This document shows, in pieces, positions 9,752 to 20,900 of a DNA stretch of 64,000 nucleotides. Position 1 is the stretch's first letter, and every line of letters starts with the position of its first letter. The notes under the pieces were generated by a model. The model ran no database searches and was not told the origin of the DNA. It was given only the letters and a program-made list of their open reading frames with translations. The stretch lies in the NCBI RefSeq assembly GCF_029633865.1, contig NC_079211.1, forward strand, positions 142,643,345 through 142,707,344, read 5' to 3'. This DNA is from Lampris incognitus. Taxonomy: Eukaryota > Chordata > Actinopteri > Lampriformes > Lampridae. Position numbers and translations under genes: made by a program.

Positions 9752-12700
9752 GTATATATATAATTCCTTTATAAATGCTAGGATGACAGATTTACTGCCA
9801 GCCCTCTCTCATAAGACTTCATTATGCTTGTAGTCAGGGCTTAAATTAGGAATGGAGGAAGCTTGTTGTCATATTCTCATATTTTATCTCATATGTTTGT
9901 TGTAGCCGCCCCAACCGCAGGATCTGGCAGTGGTCTGCTTCACCAGTGGAACCACAGGTACTGTGTAATCTCCTAGATCTCCCCATAATCATCCGCAATC
10001 ACTCCGGTGCCCCCTACATTTATTTTACTCACATCATTAGAGAGGTGTCCATCAGCGCCCACTAACAAGCTCTCATTACGGTTTGGCTGTGGTTTCCTAT
10101 GCTGCACAGGGCACTGCAATAACGTCTTGTTTATTTATCCAGGCAAGCCCAAGGGAGCCATGATCACCCACGGCAACATCGCCTCCAACACTTCCTCTGT
10201 TATTAAGATCCTGGAGGTCTGTCTGTACTTCCACCTCCCTCTCTAATTGAGAACAGCTTCATGGCTACCGTCGTTTCCCATTTGCCTGTCTCTGTGTACA
10301 CCTATCTCAAACCGTCTCTCCCCCTGCTGTGTCTAATGGCATGATTAAATGCCGGTTTGATTGCCCTTGTAACTGGTTGGTACTTTAGTTAATTGCCCAT
10401 GTGTAAAGATTCTAAGTGCAATTATAAAGGGCTAGATTTCTTATGCCGCTTCACCGTATGTCGCTTGTGTGACCTCAATTACTCCCTCGTGTTTCCTCAT
10501 TTCTCCTCCTTTCTCTCCCAGGGTTCGTTCGTGATCCAGCAGGAGGACGTGTCGATCTCCTATCTGCCCCTGGCCCATATGTTTGAGAGGATGATTCAGG
10601 TACGTATGTCACAATTTTTGATCTCACCTGGAATTTACAACTCTGTGTGTGTGTGTGTGTGTTTACTCTAAATTACGCCTATTTACGTCCCAGGTTTCCA
10701 TGTTCTGCCACGGCGCCAGAGTAGGATTCTACCAGGGGGACATTTCCCTCCTCATGGACGACATCAAAACTCTCAAACCGACTTTCTTTCCCGTCGTGCC
10801 TCGCATACTCAACCGCATCTACGACAAGGTCTGTGAATCAGTTCAAATCCCACCGTCTGATAACCGCCGTGGCCGGCCGATGAATCGCTGGCACGCGCAT
10901 TTAGCAGCACATGAGACGAGCCGGCCCACACCCGGCCCACATACCGCGTTGATGATGGCACGTGGGCGGTCCGCTCCTGTTTTGACAGATCTGGGCCAGA
11001 ACCAAGCCATAGCAATGCCGCATGTGCCACATAATTGCCCAAGGTGGCCCATATTTGTTTTCACCACTTACCACACGGGCCACTTCAGGGTCACATCCAG
11101 ATTACATGTTGCCCAGAGCACCGCATCTTTGCCAAAATAAAAAAGGCCCACATTTGATTTGGCATATTTGAACCATATTTGCTATTATACATGTGGGCCA
11201 CTTCAGGCTCGCATCCATTTGGTCAGGGCCAGAAAAAGGCCATCAGTGCCGCATCATTGCCTGAAGTGGCCCACATCCGGATGCTATCCGGGTTTCAGCC
11301 TCATTCGCTTGTCTGTGTATTTCCACGACTCTTAATACAGATCCTAGGCTCTGTGACCTCTCCGCTGAGGAGGACTCTGCTCCACTATGCCGTGAGGAGG
11401 AAACAGGCTGAGCTCAGCAGCGGGGTTGTGCGTAACAACAGTCTGTGGGACAAACTGGTGTTCAACAGGATTCAGGTCCGCTCCTTAACCGCCTTCCCAA
11501 CGCCACTTACCGGGTTTCTTCACATGATTCTCGCACCAACACCACAATACGTGTTTGCCTCCATTTCAGGCCAGTTTAGGAGGTAATCTGAGGTTCATCC
11601 TGACGGCGTCGGCACCCATCTCCCCCGTTGTGCTGTCCTTCCTCAGAGCCACCCTGGGCTGTCTCATCTTTGAGGGTTACGGTCAGACCGAGTGCACTGC
11701 AGGCTGCACCTTCTCCATGCCGGGGGATTGGACTGCAGGTACCCGAGCTAGCCTTGCACAGCATCTGTGTTGATTCCTCAAAAACAAACAAAACAAAAGA
11801 GGCGTCCGGGTAGCGTAGCGATCTATTCCGTTACCTATCAACACGGGTATCGTCGGTTCGAATCCCAGTGTTACCTCCAGCTTGGTCGGGCGTCCCTACA
11901 GCCACAATTGGCCGTGTCTGTGGGTGGGAAGCCAGATGTGGATATGTGTCCTGGTCGCTGATCTAGTGCCTCCTCTGGTCGGTTGGGGGCGCTTGTTCAG
12001 GGGGGAGGGGGAACAGGGGGGAATAGCGTGATCCTCCCACGCGCTACCTCCCCCTGGCGAAACTCCTCACCATCAGGTGAAAAGAAACGGCTGGCGACTC
12101 CACATGTATCAGAGGAGGCATGTGGTAGTCTGCAGCCCTCCCTGGAACGGCAGAGGGGGTGGAGCGGAGACCGGGACACGGCTCGGAAGAGTGGGATAAT
12201 TGGCCGGATACGATTGGGGAGAAAAAGGGGGGGGGGGGGTTCAAACCCTTGTGTTGGTTACTCCAGTTGTGTACGTGTGGCTGTGTGTGTCAGGTCACGT
12301 CGGTGCCCCTTTGCCCTGCACGGTGGTAAAACTGGTGGACATCCCCGAGATGAACTACTACGCCAAGAACGGAGAGGGCGAGGTGAGATGGTCTGCGGAC
12401 GAGGAAGCACATTGTTCGTACCAGACCTTCTGCTTTGTGTCGACACCCGTTTCCTTGCGTTGCAGATCTGTATTCGCGGCCACAGCGTGTTCCGCGGCTA
12501 CCTGAGGGACGCCGAGAGGACAGCGGAGGCCTTGGACAGCGACGGCTGGTTGCACAGCGGGGACGTGGGGCAATGGCTTCCGGTAAGCTGACCGCCTTAG
12601 CTGACGACCCCTTCCATCCTTCGTGTGCGAGTGGCCGATACAATTTCCGCTCTCCTGTCGGTAAACCTAACGTGTCCCTTCTTTTACGTGTCCTCCGCCA

Positions 12701-13439
12701 GAATGGGACGCTACGCATCATTGACAGGAAGAAGCACATCTTCAAGTTGTCCCAGGGAGAGTACATCGCTCCAGAGAAGATAGAGAACATCTACATGCGC
12801 TGCTTCCCCATACTGCAGGTGTTTGTACATGGAGATAGTTTACAGGTAAATAAATAAACCCACGGTGGTTAATATTCTGTTCTTTAAATTGGAACAAAAG
12901 ACCTACACGTTGTCCTGGCACTAACCAAAAGCTTGTCTTTTGTAGTCCTACCTTATTGGCATTGTCGTACCCGACCCAGAGGTGTTCGCCGACTGGGCTA
13001 AGGAGCGAGGATTTGTGGGCTCCTTGGAGGAGCTGTGCCAGAATCCAGTAGGTCATCCCATGTGAAGGTGTGTCAAACTGCGTAGCTCATTTTCCCAGTT
13101 CAGTGTGAATTAAAAGAGTGCTGTCTCAACAGGACGTAAAGAAAGCAGTGTTAGAGGACATGAGGGCAGTGGGCAAGGAGGCCGGCCTCAAGTCTTTCGA
13201 GCAGGTGAGGATTTCCACCTTCATCCGCTCCGCTCCAACCTCCGGGCAAAGAAGCAGCGGGTCGGGGGACCTTACTGTTGTTGTTTCTCTTATTTCAGGT
13301 GCGGGACCTTTACTTGCACCCCGAGATGTTCAGCGTGGCCAACGGCCTCCTTACCCCCACCCTGAAGAGCAGACGCGTGGACATCCGCAGGGTTTTCCAA
13401 GAACAGATCTCAAGCATGTACAGCAAGAGTGCCCCTTAA
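4430..13439 (+). CDS. acsl-like: long-chain-fatty-acid--CoA ligase, ACSL1/5/6 clade (19 coding exons, 716 aa)
   Basis: Activates long-chain fatty acids to acyl-CoA (ATP to AMP + PPi) at ER, mitochondrial outer or plasma membranes. Coding exons: 4430-4678, 4802-4916, 6620-6684, 6794-6895, 8997-9096, 9186-9364, 9480-9512, 9906-9957, 10143-10216, 10522-10599, 10694-10828, 11341-11475, 11570-11738, 12294-12382, 12466-12582, 12702-12845, 12946-13047, 13133-13204, 13299-13439. All introns are GT-AG, and the phases join to 717 codons including TAA. Seen in the protein: a hydrophobic anchor near residues 46-63, PLYDTLG, the AMP-binding motif TSGTTGKPKG (294-303), [12 protein letters not shown] (about 474-484), DGWLHSGD (551-558), and [22 protein letters not shown] beginning at residue 572. 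The length is close to the roughly 700 aa of the family, with a somewhat longer N-terminus. The ATG is chosen because the in-frame sequence starts 2 nt after a splice acceptor. Which paralogue it is (Acsl1, 2, 5 or 6) is not settled; the C-terminus SKSAP matches none I recall. No truncation or missing key residue is seen. Confidence 0.96.
5239..5290. repeat. (TA)n microsatellite at the left edge of a Tc1 insertion
   Basis: A run of about 25 TA units ends where the Tc1-like terminus begins, and a shorter TA run continues at 6491-6507. This fits insertion at a TA target inside the array. Confidence 0.9.
5673..5867 (+). pseudogene. Tc1 transposase N-terminus, left arm (truncated)
   Basis: The first ~52 codons match a fish Tc1-like transposase DNA-binding domain, then the frame leaves homology after the arm boundary at 5828. 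No catalytic domain is present. It is identical in protein to the minus-strand copy at 5824-6111. Confidence 0.85.
5824..6111 (-). pseudogene. Tc1 transposase N-terminus, right arm (truncated, 95 aa)
   Basis: The frame continues further than the left arm, through [19 protein letters not shown] and [15 protein letters not shown], the linker that precedes the catalytic core in this family. It then ends at the fold-back junction near 5829. The DDE catalytic domain is missing. Confidence 0.88.
7130..7265 (-). repeat. tRNA-like SINE head fragment
   Basis: Minus-strand sequence contains a B-box-like GGTTCGCGTCC downstream of an A-box-like segment (tagtcgacaggttg). It sits in acsl intron 4 and is not a functional tRNA. 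Confidence 0.35.
7731..7785. repeat. (GT)n microsatellite
   Basis: About 25 gt units lie in acsl intron 4. Confidence 0.95.
7919..8344 (+). mobile_element. TIR-flanked non-autonomous DNA transposon, copy 2
   Basis: 426 bp bounded by CCCAGATAACA at the left and TGCGGTCTGGG at the right, with many GGCCCA/TGGGCC words inside. It matches 10853-11292 in the same orientation and 1-397 in the reverse. It lies in acsl intron 4. Confidence 0.7.
8658..8740. repeat. (ATT)n trinucleotide microsatellite
   Basis: Interrupted att/act/gtt runs lie in acsl intron 4. Confidence 0.9.
9572..9765. repeat. (CT)n-(TA)n-(GA)n hairpin and adjacent TA/GT arrays
   Basis: A CT run, a short TA run and a GA run form an almost perfect inverted repeat at 9572-9626. 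A second TA/GT/TA compound microsatellite follows at 9699-9765. Both are in acsl intron 7. Confidence 0.85.
10853..11292 (+). mobile_element. TIR-flanked non-autonomous DNA transposon, copy 3
   Basis: Same family as 7919-8344. Its right end TGCTATCCGGG is close to the family terminus, while its left end is degenerate. It starts about 24 bp after the donor of acsl exon 11 and ends about 48 bp before exon 12, so it makes up most of that 512-bp intron. Confidence 0.7.
11800..12239 (+). mobile_element. tRNA-derived SINE, copy 1 (in acsl intron 13)
   Basis: It begins gcgtccgggtagcgtagcg (A-box-like), has the B box GGTTCGAATCC at about 11855, then a body shared by five copies in this window (ttggccgtgtctgtgggtgg; ctccacatgtatcagagg) and ends in gggagaaaaaggggg. 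Nearly full length. It fills most of the 555-bp intron 11739-12293. Confidence 0.85.
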
Positions 13440-14530
13440 AGGACCCATGAAGTCGCAACGCGTCGCGATGTCCAGCGATGGACCGAAATGGTACCAAGAA
13501 CAGCGAATCATGTTACACGTTAAACCATTGGACAGTGCCTTACCCCAACACCAGATTTGTTTTGAAACGTGGGCATTTTGCCCCAGGAAACCCGGGTTTC
13601 CGTCCACGTCCATCTACGCCTCTTCTTGCACATTTGTGAGATACATTAACCGTTTACATGCCAGGTATAACGCAGTACAACGGTAAATGTACAAAAAAAA
13701 ATTTATCTTTGCTGAATATTATGTAAATGATCTTACTCAAGCGCCTAGTGCTCCGATTTTGGAAGTTTACGTAGTTTGATCGGCTTCATTCTGAATCACG
13801 ACCCCCTGTCCTAATTTCCAGCCTTCATTCAGTGGTAATTTTTTACTTTTGACGAAGTAAATTATTCTAGAACTGTAGCGATCGGAGTATTAGAGGTTGT
13901 GAAGCACCGCCATCCAGTAGCTTGAAACGTTGTGGACGAGTCAAACCATTCCCATTTGCAACGCTCCACTCCGCGCTCAAGGGTGGAGTTTAAGGGACAT
14001 GTGACCTCATTCATCAATCATTCGCATGTACAAATTTTGTTCTTACACGCCCATGGAATTTTTTAGCTCTCAACATGGTCTGACAGGTTGTAGCAAAGCC
14101 TGATGGGTATTTGTAATTCCTTCCCCCTAACATCTATCGCCTACTTCTTCTTACGAGCAATCGCCCAGGCTTGCTAGAGTGCTAGCCTTTTTTTTTTTTT
14201 TCAGCCTCCCAGACAAAGTTCAGGGCTAAAAAAAATCCCACGGGCGTGGAAGAACAAATCTGTACGGACGATTGATGAACGAGGCCCGGTGTTCCTTGTT
14301 ATGCTCGTAACATTTCCTGTAACCCGCATCAAACGTTGAATTTATAAGTGTTACCACCACTTTCCAATTCAAGTTTAACTGTAAATATTAATATTGTGAA
14401 GAGGACACTACTAACTCCAGTAAAGCTTAGTCACGGTAAACTGCTGTGTTCGGTGTATCACTGCGGTCATGGGGGGGAGAAAGCTCCTTTTAAAACTGAC
14501 AGTTTGAAATAAAGCTGTTTTTAGCAGACG
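13440..14530 (+). other. 3' UTR of the acsl gene
   Basis: From the TAA at 13437-13439 there is no further coding sequence. A canonical AATAAA at 14508-14513, followed by a T/GT-rich stretch, marks a likely polyadenylation site near 14530. An earlier site cannot be excluded. Confidence 0.6.
14508..14513 (+). terminator. polyadenylation signal AATAAA (acsl)
   Basis: The hexamer in tttgaaataaagctg is followed by gctgttttta as a U/GU-rich downstream element. It is placed tail to tail with the bin3 signal at 14601-14606. Confidence 0.55.
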
Positions 14531-14579
14531 TTTCACATCCTTCACACATCATCAGAACAGTATTGACGACACAGAAGTG

Positions 14580-16072
14580 GTCGCGTTTCTCACAGACCCA
14601 TTTATTTCATAATTGTACACAGAAAAATGACGATGTAAAGCAGGCCCGACGTGTGTCAAACAGTTTCCTGATATTAAGACGGTTCTGAAAAGCATAAAAC
14701 TCAAGTCTGATGTTAAACTAGTCACTCGGCTGTGTTAAATAAACCACGTATTACAACTTTAAAAAAAATGCAACTCTATATATAGCCAACAAACTGCATT
14801 GCAGTACACAACGAATGGGGCATTCTCTAATAACCAACTTTACAGTCCTGAAAGCGTTCGTTTTTGTCCGTAAATCAGCTATTTTGTAAATATAAACAAT
14901 GACGTCAATATTTTGCCACACTGACTTACATAGTCATCATTTTGAGGCAACACCTGACAAGATGGAGAGAATAGGGATGAATGCCAATGTGATTTGGTCC
15001 GAAAGGCAAAGGAAACCAAGGATTGGCCTCTCTCGCCTGACTTTATGGCATGCATGGTGTGCAGACAAGACACTGTAGAGCTTAAACGGTGTATAAAAAG
15101 GTTCTTCCCCATCAGAGGCACTGTAAAAACGACAAACAACAGAACAAAGGACGCACACAATTTGAATGGAGGGCAGCGGCGGAAACATGACCGATCTCTT
15201 CCACTAGAGGGAGCAGCAGTCTGATGTTGGGAGATGATTTAGTGTCCGTAACAATGACTCGTTCCCCTCCTCAGGTTCTACTGCACATCTTTCCACACTG
15301 CTGTACAGGCACTGTCGCACTACTGACAGGTAGGTTACCATGATGTCTTACCGACACGAGTAAGGCTAACTGAACTATACACCCCGGTAAATAAAACCTC
15401 TCGTTCAACATGGCACAGAGCTTAATTAGTGATTAACCCTCATTAGCTAGGGTGAGATATAACAAGCACAGAGTGAACATTTTAAAACCCATAGCATATA
15501 CCAACCTTCTGGCTTTACAGCCTGGACAGTACTGGGGACGTTCAGTCCAACGGGACACACTAGTTTTTAAGAATGTGAAAATTTTGCCACTGATGATCCC
15601 ACTTTAGACATATTGCTTCGCTGGTGTCAGCAAACGAGATTGGAAAAACAAGTTTCCTTCTTGCTTTCTAACTTGAAAGCGAATAGACAAGTTTGAAATC
15701 GAGAAGTGACACCCTGCAAATGAGCTCTGAGAAGAGCCGTTTTATTCCTTCATTGAAAAAAAAGACAAGACCGTCTCATAATGGGCCGATGGCTTAGTAG
15801 ATGCAGCATTCGTATTACTTCTGAGGTGAAGAAAGATCTTAGAAAAGGTAGAATGAAAAGTCGAGTGATGAAGAGGGCGAGCAGTGTTTGATGGGGGCAC
15901 GGTGGTTAGATGGGCACGGGGGGGGGGGGGGGACTGGTAATCGGGATAAAGGCCCCGCGCCACATGGTGGAACGGTGTAGAGAGGCCTGAAAGAGTGCAA
16001 TCCGGTCAGCTAGGCGTGAAAAGGAGGAAAAGAGTGTATTGTACCGCTCTTCCCCTTCCGAGGCTTCCTTCT
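14580..16072 (-). other. bin3: 3' UTR of bin3
   Basis: This stretch has no coding exon and runs from the bin3 stop codon (16073-16075) down to a minus-strand AATAAA (TTTATT at 14601-14606). A nearer candidate signal is TTTATT at about 15740. The extent is inferred from signals only. Confidence 0.5.
14601..14606 (-). terminator. polyadenylation signal AATAAA (bin3)
   Basis: TTTATT on the plus strand reads AATAAA on the minus strand. It lies about 90 bp from the acsl signal, in convergent orientation. Confidence 0.45.
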
Positions 16073-17888
16073 TTAGTCATCGGCGACAATAGAGAGAGCG
16101 CGCAACTCGTTGAGCTTGGCCTCGTTCTCTCGCTCCCTCTGTTCGTCCGTCAGCCCCGCCTGGTCTATCTGGTCTGTTAACTCACTGAAGATCTTGTGCA
16201 TTTCAGTGAAGTACACCACCTTAGGGACAAGTAGAAGAAGAAGAAAAAAAGACAGGTGGGTCAGGACAACACGGTGGCTGAAGGGGGGGGGGCAGGGGAG
16301 AAGCGAAATACAGGGTCAAATCATAAAGGAGGGTGGGCTTTTCTTCGGCTCTTCCGGGTGTTAAGAATAGTACTCCTGAATTCATATCCCGACTCCGTTC
16401 CACCCCCACAACCTAACCTCCCTTTTTACTTACACCAATCTCGGGCTGCCGGTCCCATACCCCCCCGTAACCCCGCTAATGAGAAGCGATTCGGGGAGGG
16501 GAAGAGGGTGCCCACAGATATCAAACAGCTCAAACAAAGCCCCCCAAAACCCAGCGTTTCAGTGGGTAGTGACCCTGCCTTTTCTTTCCCAATTTGAACA
16601 AGAGATAGAGTGTTCGCCGAAAGCTTTCTTGACACATCCCACCCCTGCTTCTTCCCCTAGTTCATGAGTCAGGCTCCCTCGAGACTCGCTTTGATGATTA
16701 ATAGACTTTAATCACATTACAAGACTCCAGAAGAGTGGGCAGAGAATGAAAGTACTGGGAAATACAACCACTTGAAACCCACACACATCTCAATATTTAT
16801 TCAGGCGGCGCTGCATACGGCATTGTGCTCTTAAGGGGGCATCATTGACTTATTTGCAATCGTACTCGTGTTGTATTGTGGGCTGAAACAGTGAAAAGCA
16901 AGCAAAGATGCCACCTGGATATATGTGCTCGATAGCGAGCCGGGGATCATGACGGAATAGCGTCCCGGTTAAGTTGGGAATAGAAAATAACAATCGTTGG
17001 TCTTTTCACAATATAAATACCACACATTAAATGTGACATTATGCTCATCGGAGGACAAAAGTAAAAAAAAAGTCTCAAACAGCAGTTAATGGAGGGCTGA
17101 GCTTTTTGTGTGTTTATGTCAAAAATGTGCCAACTACGCCACATGACTTGGAGAAGAGTATTGGATTACTTCTGTTTGGGGGGGGGGGGGGAGAAGCGGG
17201 CGGATATTTCTCATTTCCAAAGTGGCTCGTTGAAAGGGACACTGGAAACGTCCCGTGTCAGTGATGACAACGTACCCCAGATCAGGATGTCCCTCTGAGC
17301 ATGGAAACTAGCAGTACAGTTGGTCCAGTCACCACGCAGAGTAAACAACGTCTGATGAGACCGTGGCCACCTACCCAACACGAGGGAACCGCTCAGTAAG
17401 CTGGGATATTCCGTAGGCTGCTATTTAGATGACCTCCGCAAAAATCATCCGTACACACCCCTGACTGCTTTGAATTTATTCAGGGAGGCATCTGACCTCC
17501 AAGCACCTAGCCCAGAACAAACTCGAAAAATGATACAGCACGTGGGAGTGAAGAAGTTTAACACTCAAGTCAATCACGTTTCTTGATAATCGCCGTGGGA
17601 AGACTTCTCAGCAGGAATTCTACCAAGGTGACGTCCCAAATCATCGACATCTGTACAGGTTGATGGGTCAGACCAGAACGGCGCCCCCCCCCCCCCCCCG
17701 ACAGGGGCTGGTAGGGACTCCTCATACTGAAACTGGAGGCTCACATTAAAGGCAGCCATTACGCCATCTCTGCTGCCGCTGGCTGCTGTGCGGCAGCGCT
17801 ACGCCAGGGAGAAGGGAGCGCGGATCTAAACTGAGCACATGCAGTAGGGCCGGGGATGTGATCCACTGACCACCCACGAGTCGCGCAA

Positions 17889-17919
<31 letters not shown>

Positions 17920-20900
17920 AGTCAGCGTGCAGCTACTCTGCTCGTGTGCGCACATGTGTATGAGCTACACAAATGACGGTGAAGTGGATGGAATTAGAAA
18001 TGGCTTGTTTGTGACCATATGGGTATCATGAGCCCCCTACATCAAACAACGCTGGAGACGAGCTGGTAAATACTCGACATCAGTCATTTGTATTTTTACG
18101 ATTACATGAAAGTCAAAAGAAGGAGTACATCATGTGACTAACGTTGTCATTAGGGCTACGATAATCTGGTTTACTAATTAGGAGTGTGCCAGTGGCTATC
18201 CCGAAGAGGAAATGGCATGGCTACACTGGTCTGGATGGGGGCTGGGCGGGCGGGCGGGCGGGCCACGGTGGCGCACATTCAGACGCCTTTAAGTAAGCTA
18301 GGAGCTCCAGGTTAGAACAAGGCTTACGCTGGCCAGCGTGGAGCCAGACAGACATGGCCTTCCTAGGCTAAACAGGGCAGTGTGGGCCGTCGCTGGGGGT
18401 TAATCACATTAGGGCTGTGTGGAGGGAGACAGGCAGCCGGGATTATACACTCCTACCCTGTGACCCTTTCTCCCCCTGTTTTACCAGTGGTCAGGAGGCT
18501 TAGCAAGACGATGCGGGCTGTGCGTGTGCGAGGGTTCGTTCACGGTCCCCGCCTGATCGGGGGGGTGGGGGTGGGGGGTCACTAACCTGCGCCCGGATGA
18601 GCGCCTCAAAGCTCGGCTGGAAGTAGTCAATGCGGCTGTGGTAGAACTTGGGCATCTCGTCCAGCAGCTGCTTATTCTTGGCCTCGAAGTCCTCCCGGAC
18701 TGGTCTAAGCTCCTCTCGGGCCTGGGGTGGAAGGGGGAAACAAAAGAAGCAAACCAACATTCAGCATCGATTCTTACACGCCACTCTCCCACGGTGCCGA
18801 AACAGCACTTCTTCTCTCCCAGAATGCACAGGGAAATGTGATATTTTGCACTACTGAAGATGCCCAGTTGCAGCCTGTCAAAAGGGACAACTGCAGATAA
18901 AGCAACGACAAACACTTCACCGTCGAACCATCATCAGTGTCCTTTTCTTATTGCATAAAAAAAAGAAATTTGCTTTAATTCCCATGGAGTGTCAGCGGGG
19001 GGGGGGGGGGGTACAAAACACAGAAGATGTTGTAATCACGACCAGAGTGAGGAGGAGTGGGTAATGTGGGCAGACTTGGCGGTGAGAGGATTCCAATGCC
19101 ACTGAACTGTGTGTGAACGTATTAGTGGGTAGTCTACTTGTAGGCACGGAGTTATCGAACGCACAATGAGAGAATACCGAAAGCAAATGGTGCGCTTCAA
19201 CCGCCGCATCGCCTGTGTCAATTAATGCGGGCCTCCGTCGGATTCTCACCAACACGGCGAGTTTTCTCTTTATGCGTGCCGGTCGAAATGGCGCTGCTTG
19301 TGTTTTGTCAGGATCGTTTTCTTTAAGTGCGGTGAGATCCAAAAGGGCAGGCAGGGATGTAGGGGGCCCTCTTCAGGCTTTGTTCCCCTGACGGTGCTTT
19401 TCTCAATGTGTGTGGGTGGCTTGCCATGTGAGGATGTGTTAGGAACCGAGCAAGACTGCAGCGCTATCGTGAATGTGTGCACTTCTGTAGTGGCCTTTGC
19501 GTGTATTTGTGTGTGTGTGTGTGTGTGTATGAGAGTGTGTGTCTGTGTGTGCGCGCCTGCGATTCTCAATTACGCGCCTGTAGATGTGCAGCAGCACTAC
19601 TTAAGAGCCCGGTTGCTTGCGTGGGTGAGGAAGCGCACATGTACAGTATGCATGTGCTCCACTATTTTTGTTCATATCCAGTCAGCATTTGTGTCTCGCT
19701 CGCTTATTGCGCTCAACAAAATAGTTGGCAAGTCGTTGCGAGAGCGAATGAACTCTGTTCCTACGTGGACGGCGTGAGCGTTTTTTCTTCGAGTGGACCA
19801 ACACGTGCACAGAGCGTCCACACGCCGACTGTACAGGATATGAAGACGTGGACGTGCAGGTACCTGATGCAGCTTGACCATGATGGGCCCCGTCTTCTCT
19901 TTCTCTTCGTACTTCTCCACCTTGGACTGCAACCTTTTGTAGTCCTGCAGCGCCTGTTCCCGGCGTTTGACCGCCATGTTGAGGCTGGGGAACACGCCGC
20001 TGTATCTGCAGCACACAGGGTAGAGAGAAGCTCAGATGTCACCGCGATGCCACACGCATGTGATGAAACATGGAGGATCATGTGCGCACACACACACATG
20101 AACATACACACATACATGCACACTCACAGACCACGGCACTTTGCCAAAGTTGAGATTAATGAGATTTTAGAAACTAGTTTTCCCCGACCTATAAAATTTG
20201 CGGTGCGTTCGGCGTTAAATCGCACCTCAGTCTAAGTCGCCGAGAATGAATAAAACCCCTGTCCTCGACATCTTATTGTGGAGGCACTACCAAACCCCAG
20301 AGGACGGCGGCGCTTTAAGGTCTTTCTAATCTATTATCTAATTACTGTAGTGCAAAACGGCATGAAACAACTCATCTGGCGACAACCATCATATTCCAAA
20401 TGGAAATATATTCTTTCAATGAGAATCCTCGTCTTTGACTCTAAAAATAGGGAAACACTCATCTGTAACTTAGCAACAGGAGTCTGAGCTCCATCGAGGG
20501 ACTTCTTACACTGGTTTATCGCTGGTTTTAATGGGAAACAGCGGCATGGCACACAGTACGCAGACTGAAAGTTTCTAATCTAGCGGAAATATTTCCAAAC
20601 CAAAATAAAGATTTTAACATATCTCGGGTGATAAAAACCTCTTCTAAGACACATTCTTACAACACATAAGTATTATTAACGGGTTTTACTCATTAATTAA
20701 CCAATTAAAGGTCCCCCCCCAAAAAAAACCCCCCAAAACAAGTGAGCCGACAGTCCAACCCTTTTTATTTTGAAATGTAAGTTAGCAGGAAGAAGAGTTA
20801 GAGCGGCATGAGTCGGCGTTCGAACCGCTGACGTTATCTATCGTCAACTTCCCACCAAAGTCAGCAAATGTGCTCACACATTAGTCAGGCCCTGGTTCCC

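Noticed and set aside
11800..11890. Possible tRNA gene (A and B boxes present)
   Set aside because: It continues into a 440-bp body found in four other places; it is a SINE head and not a tRNA gene.
20815..20850. Minus-strand GGTTCGAACGCC as a tRNA or SINE
   Set aside because: Only a B-box-like word is present, with no A box or SINE body.
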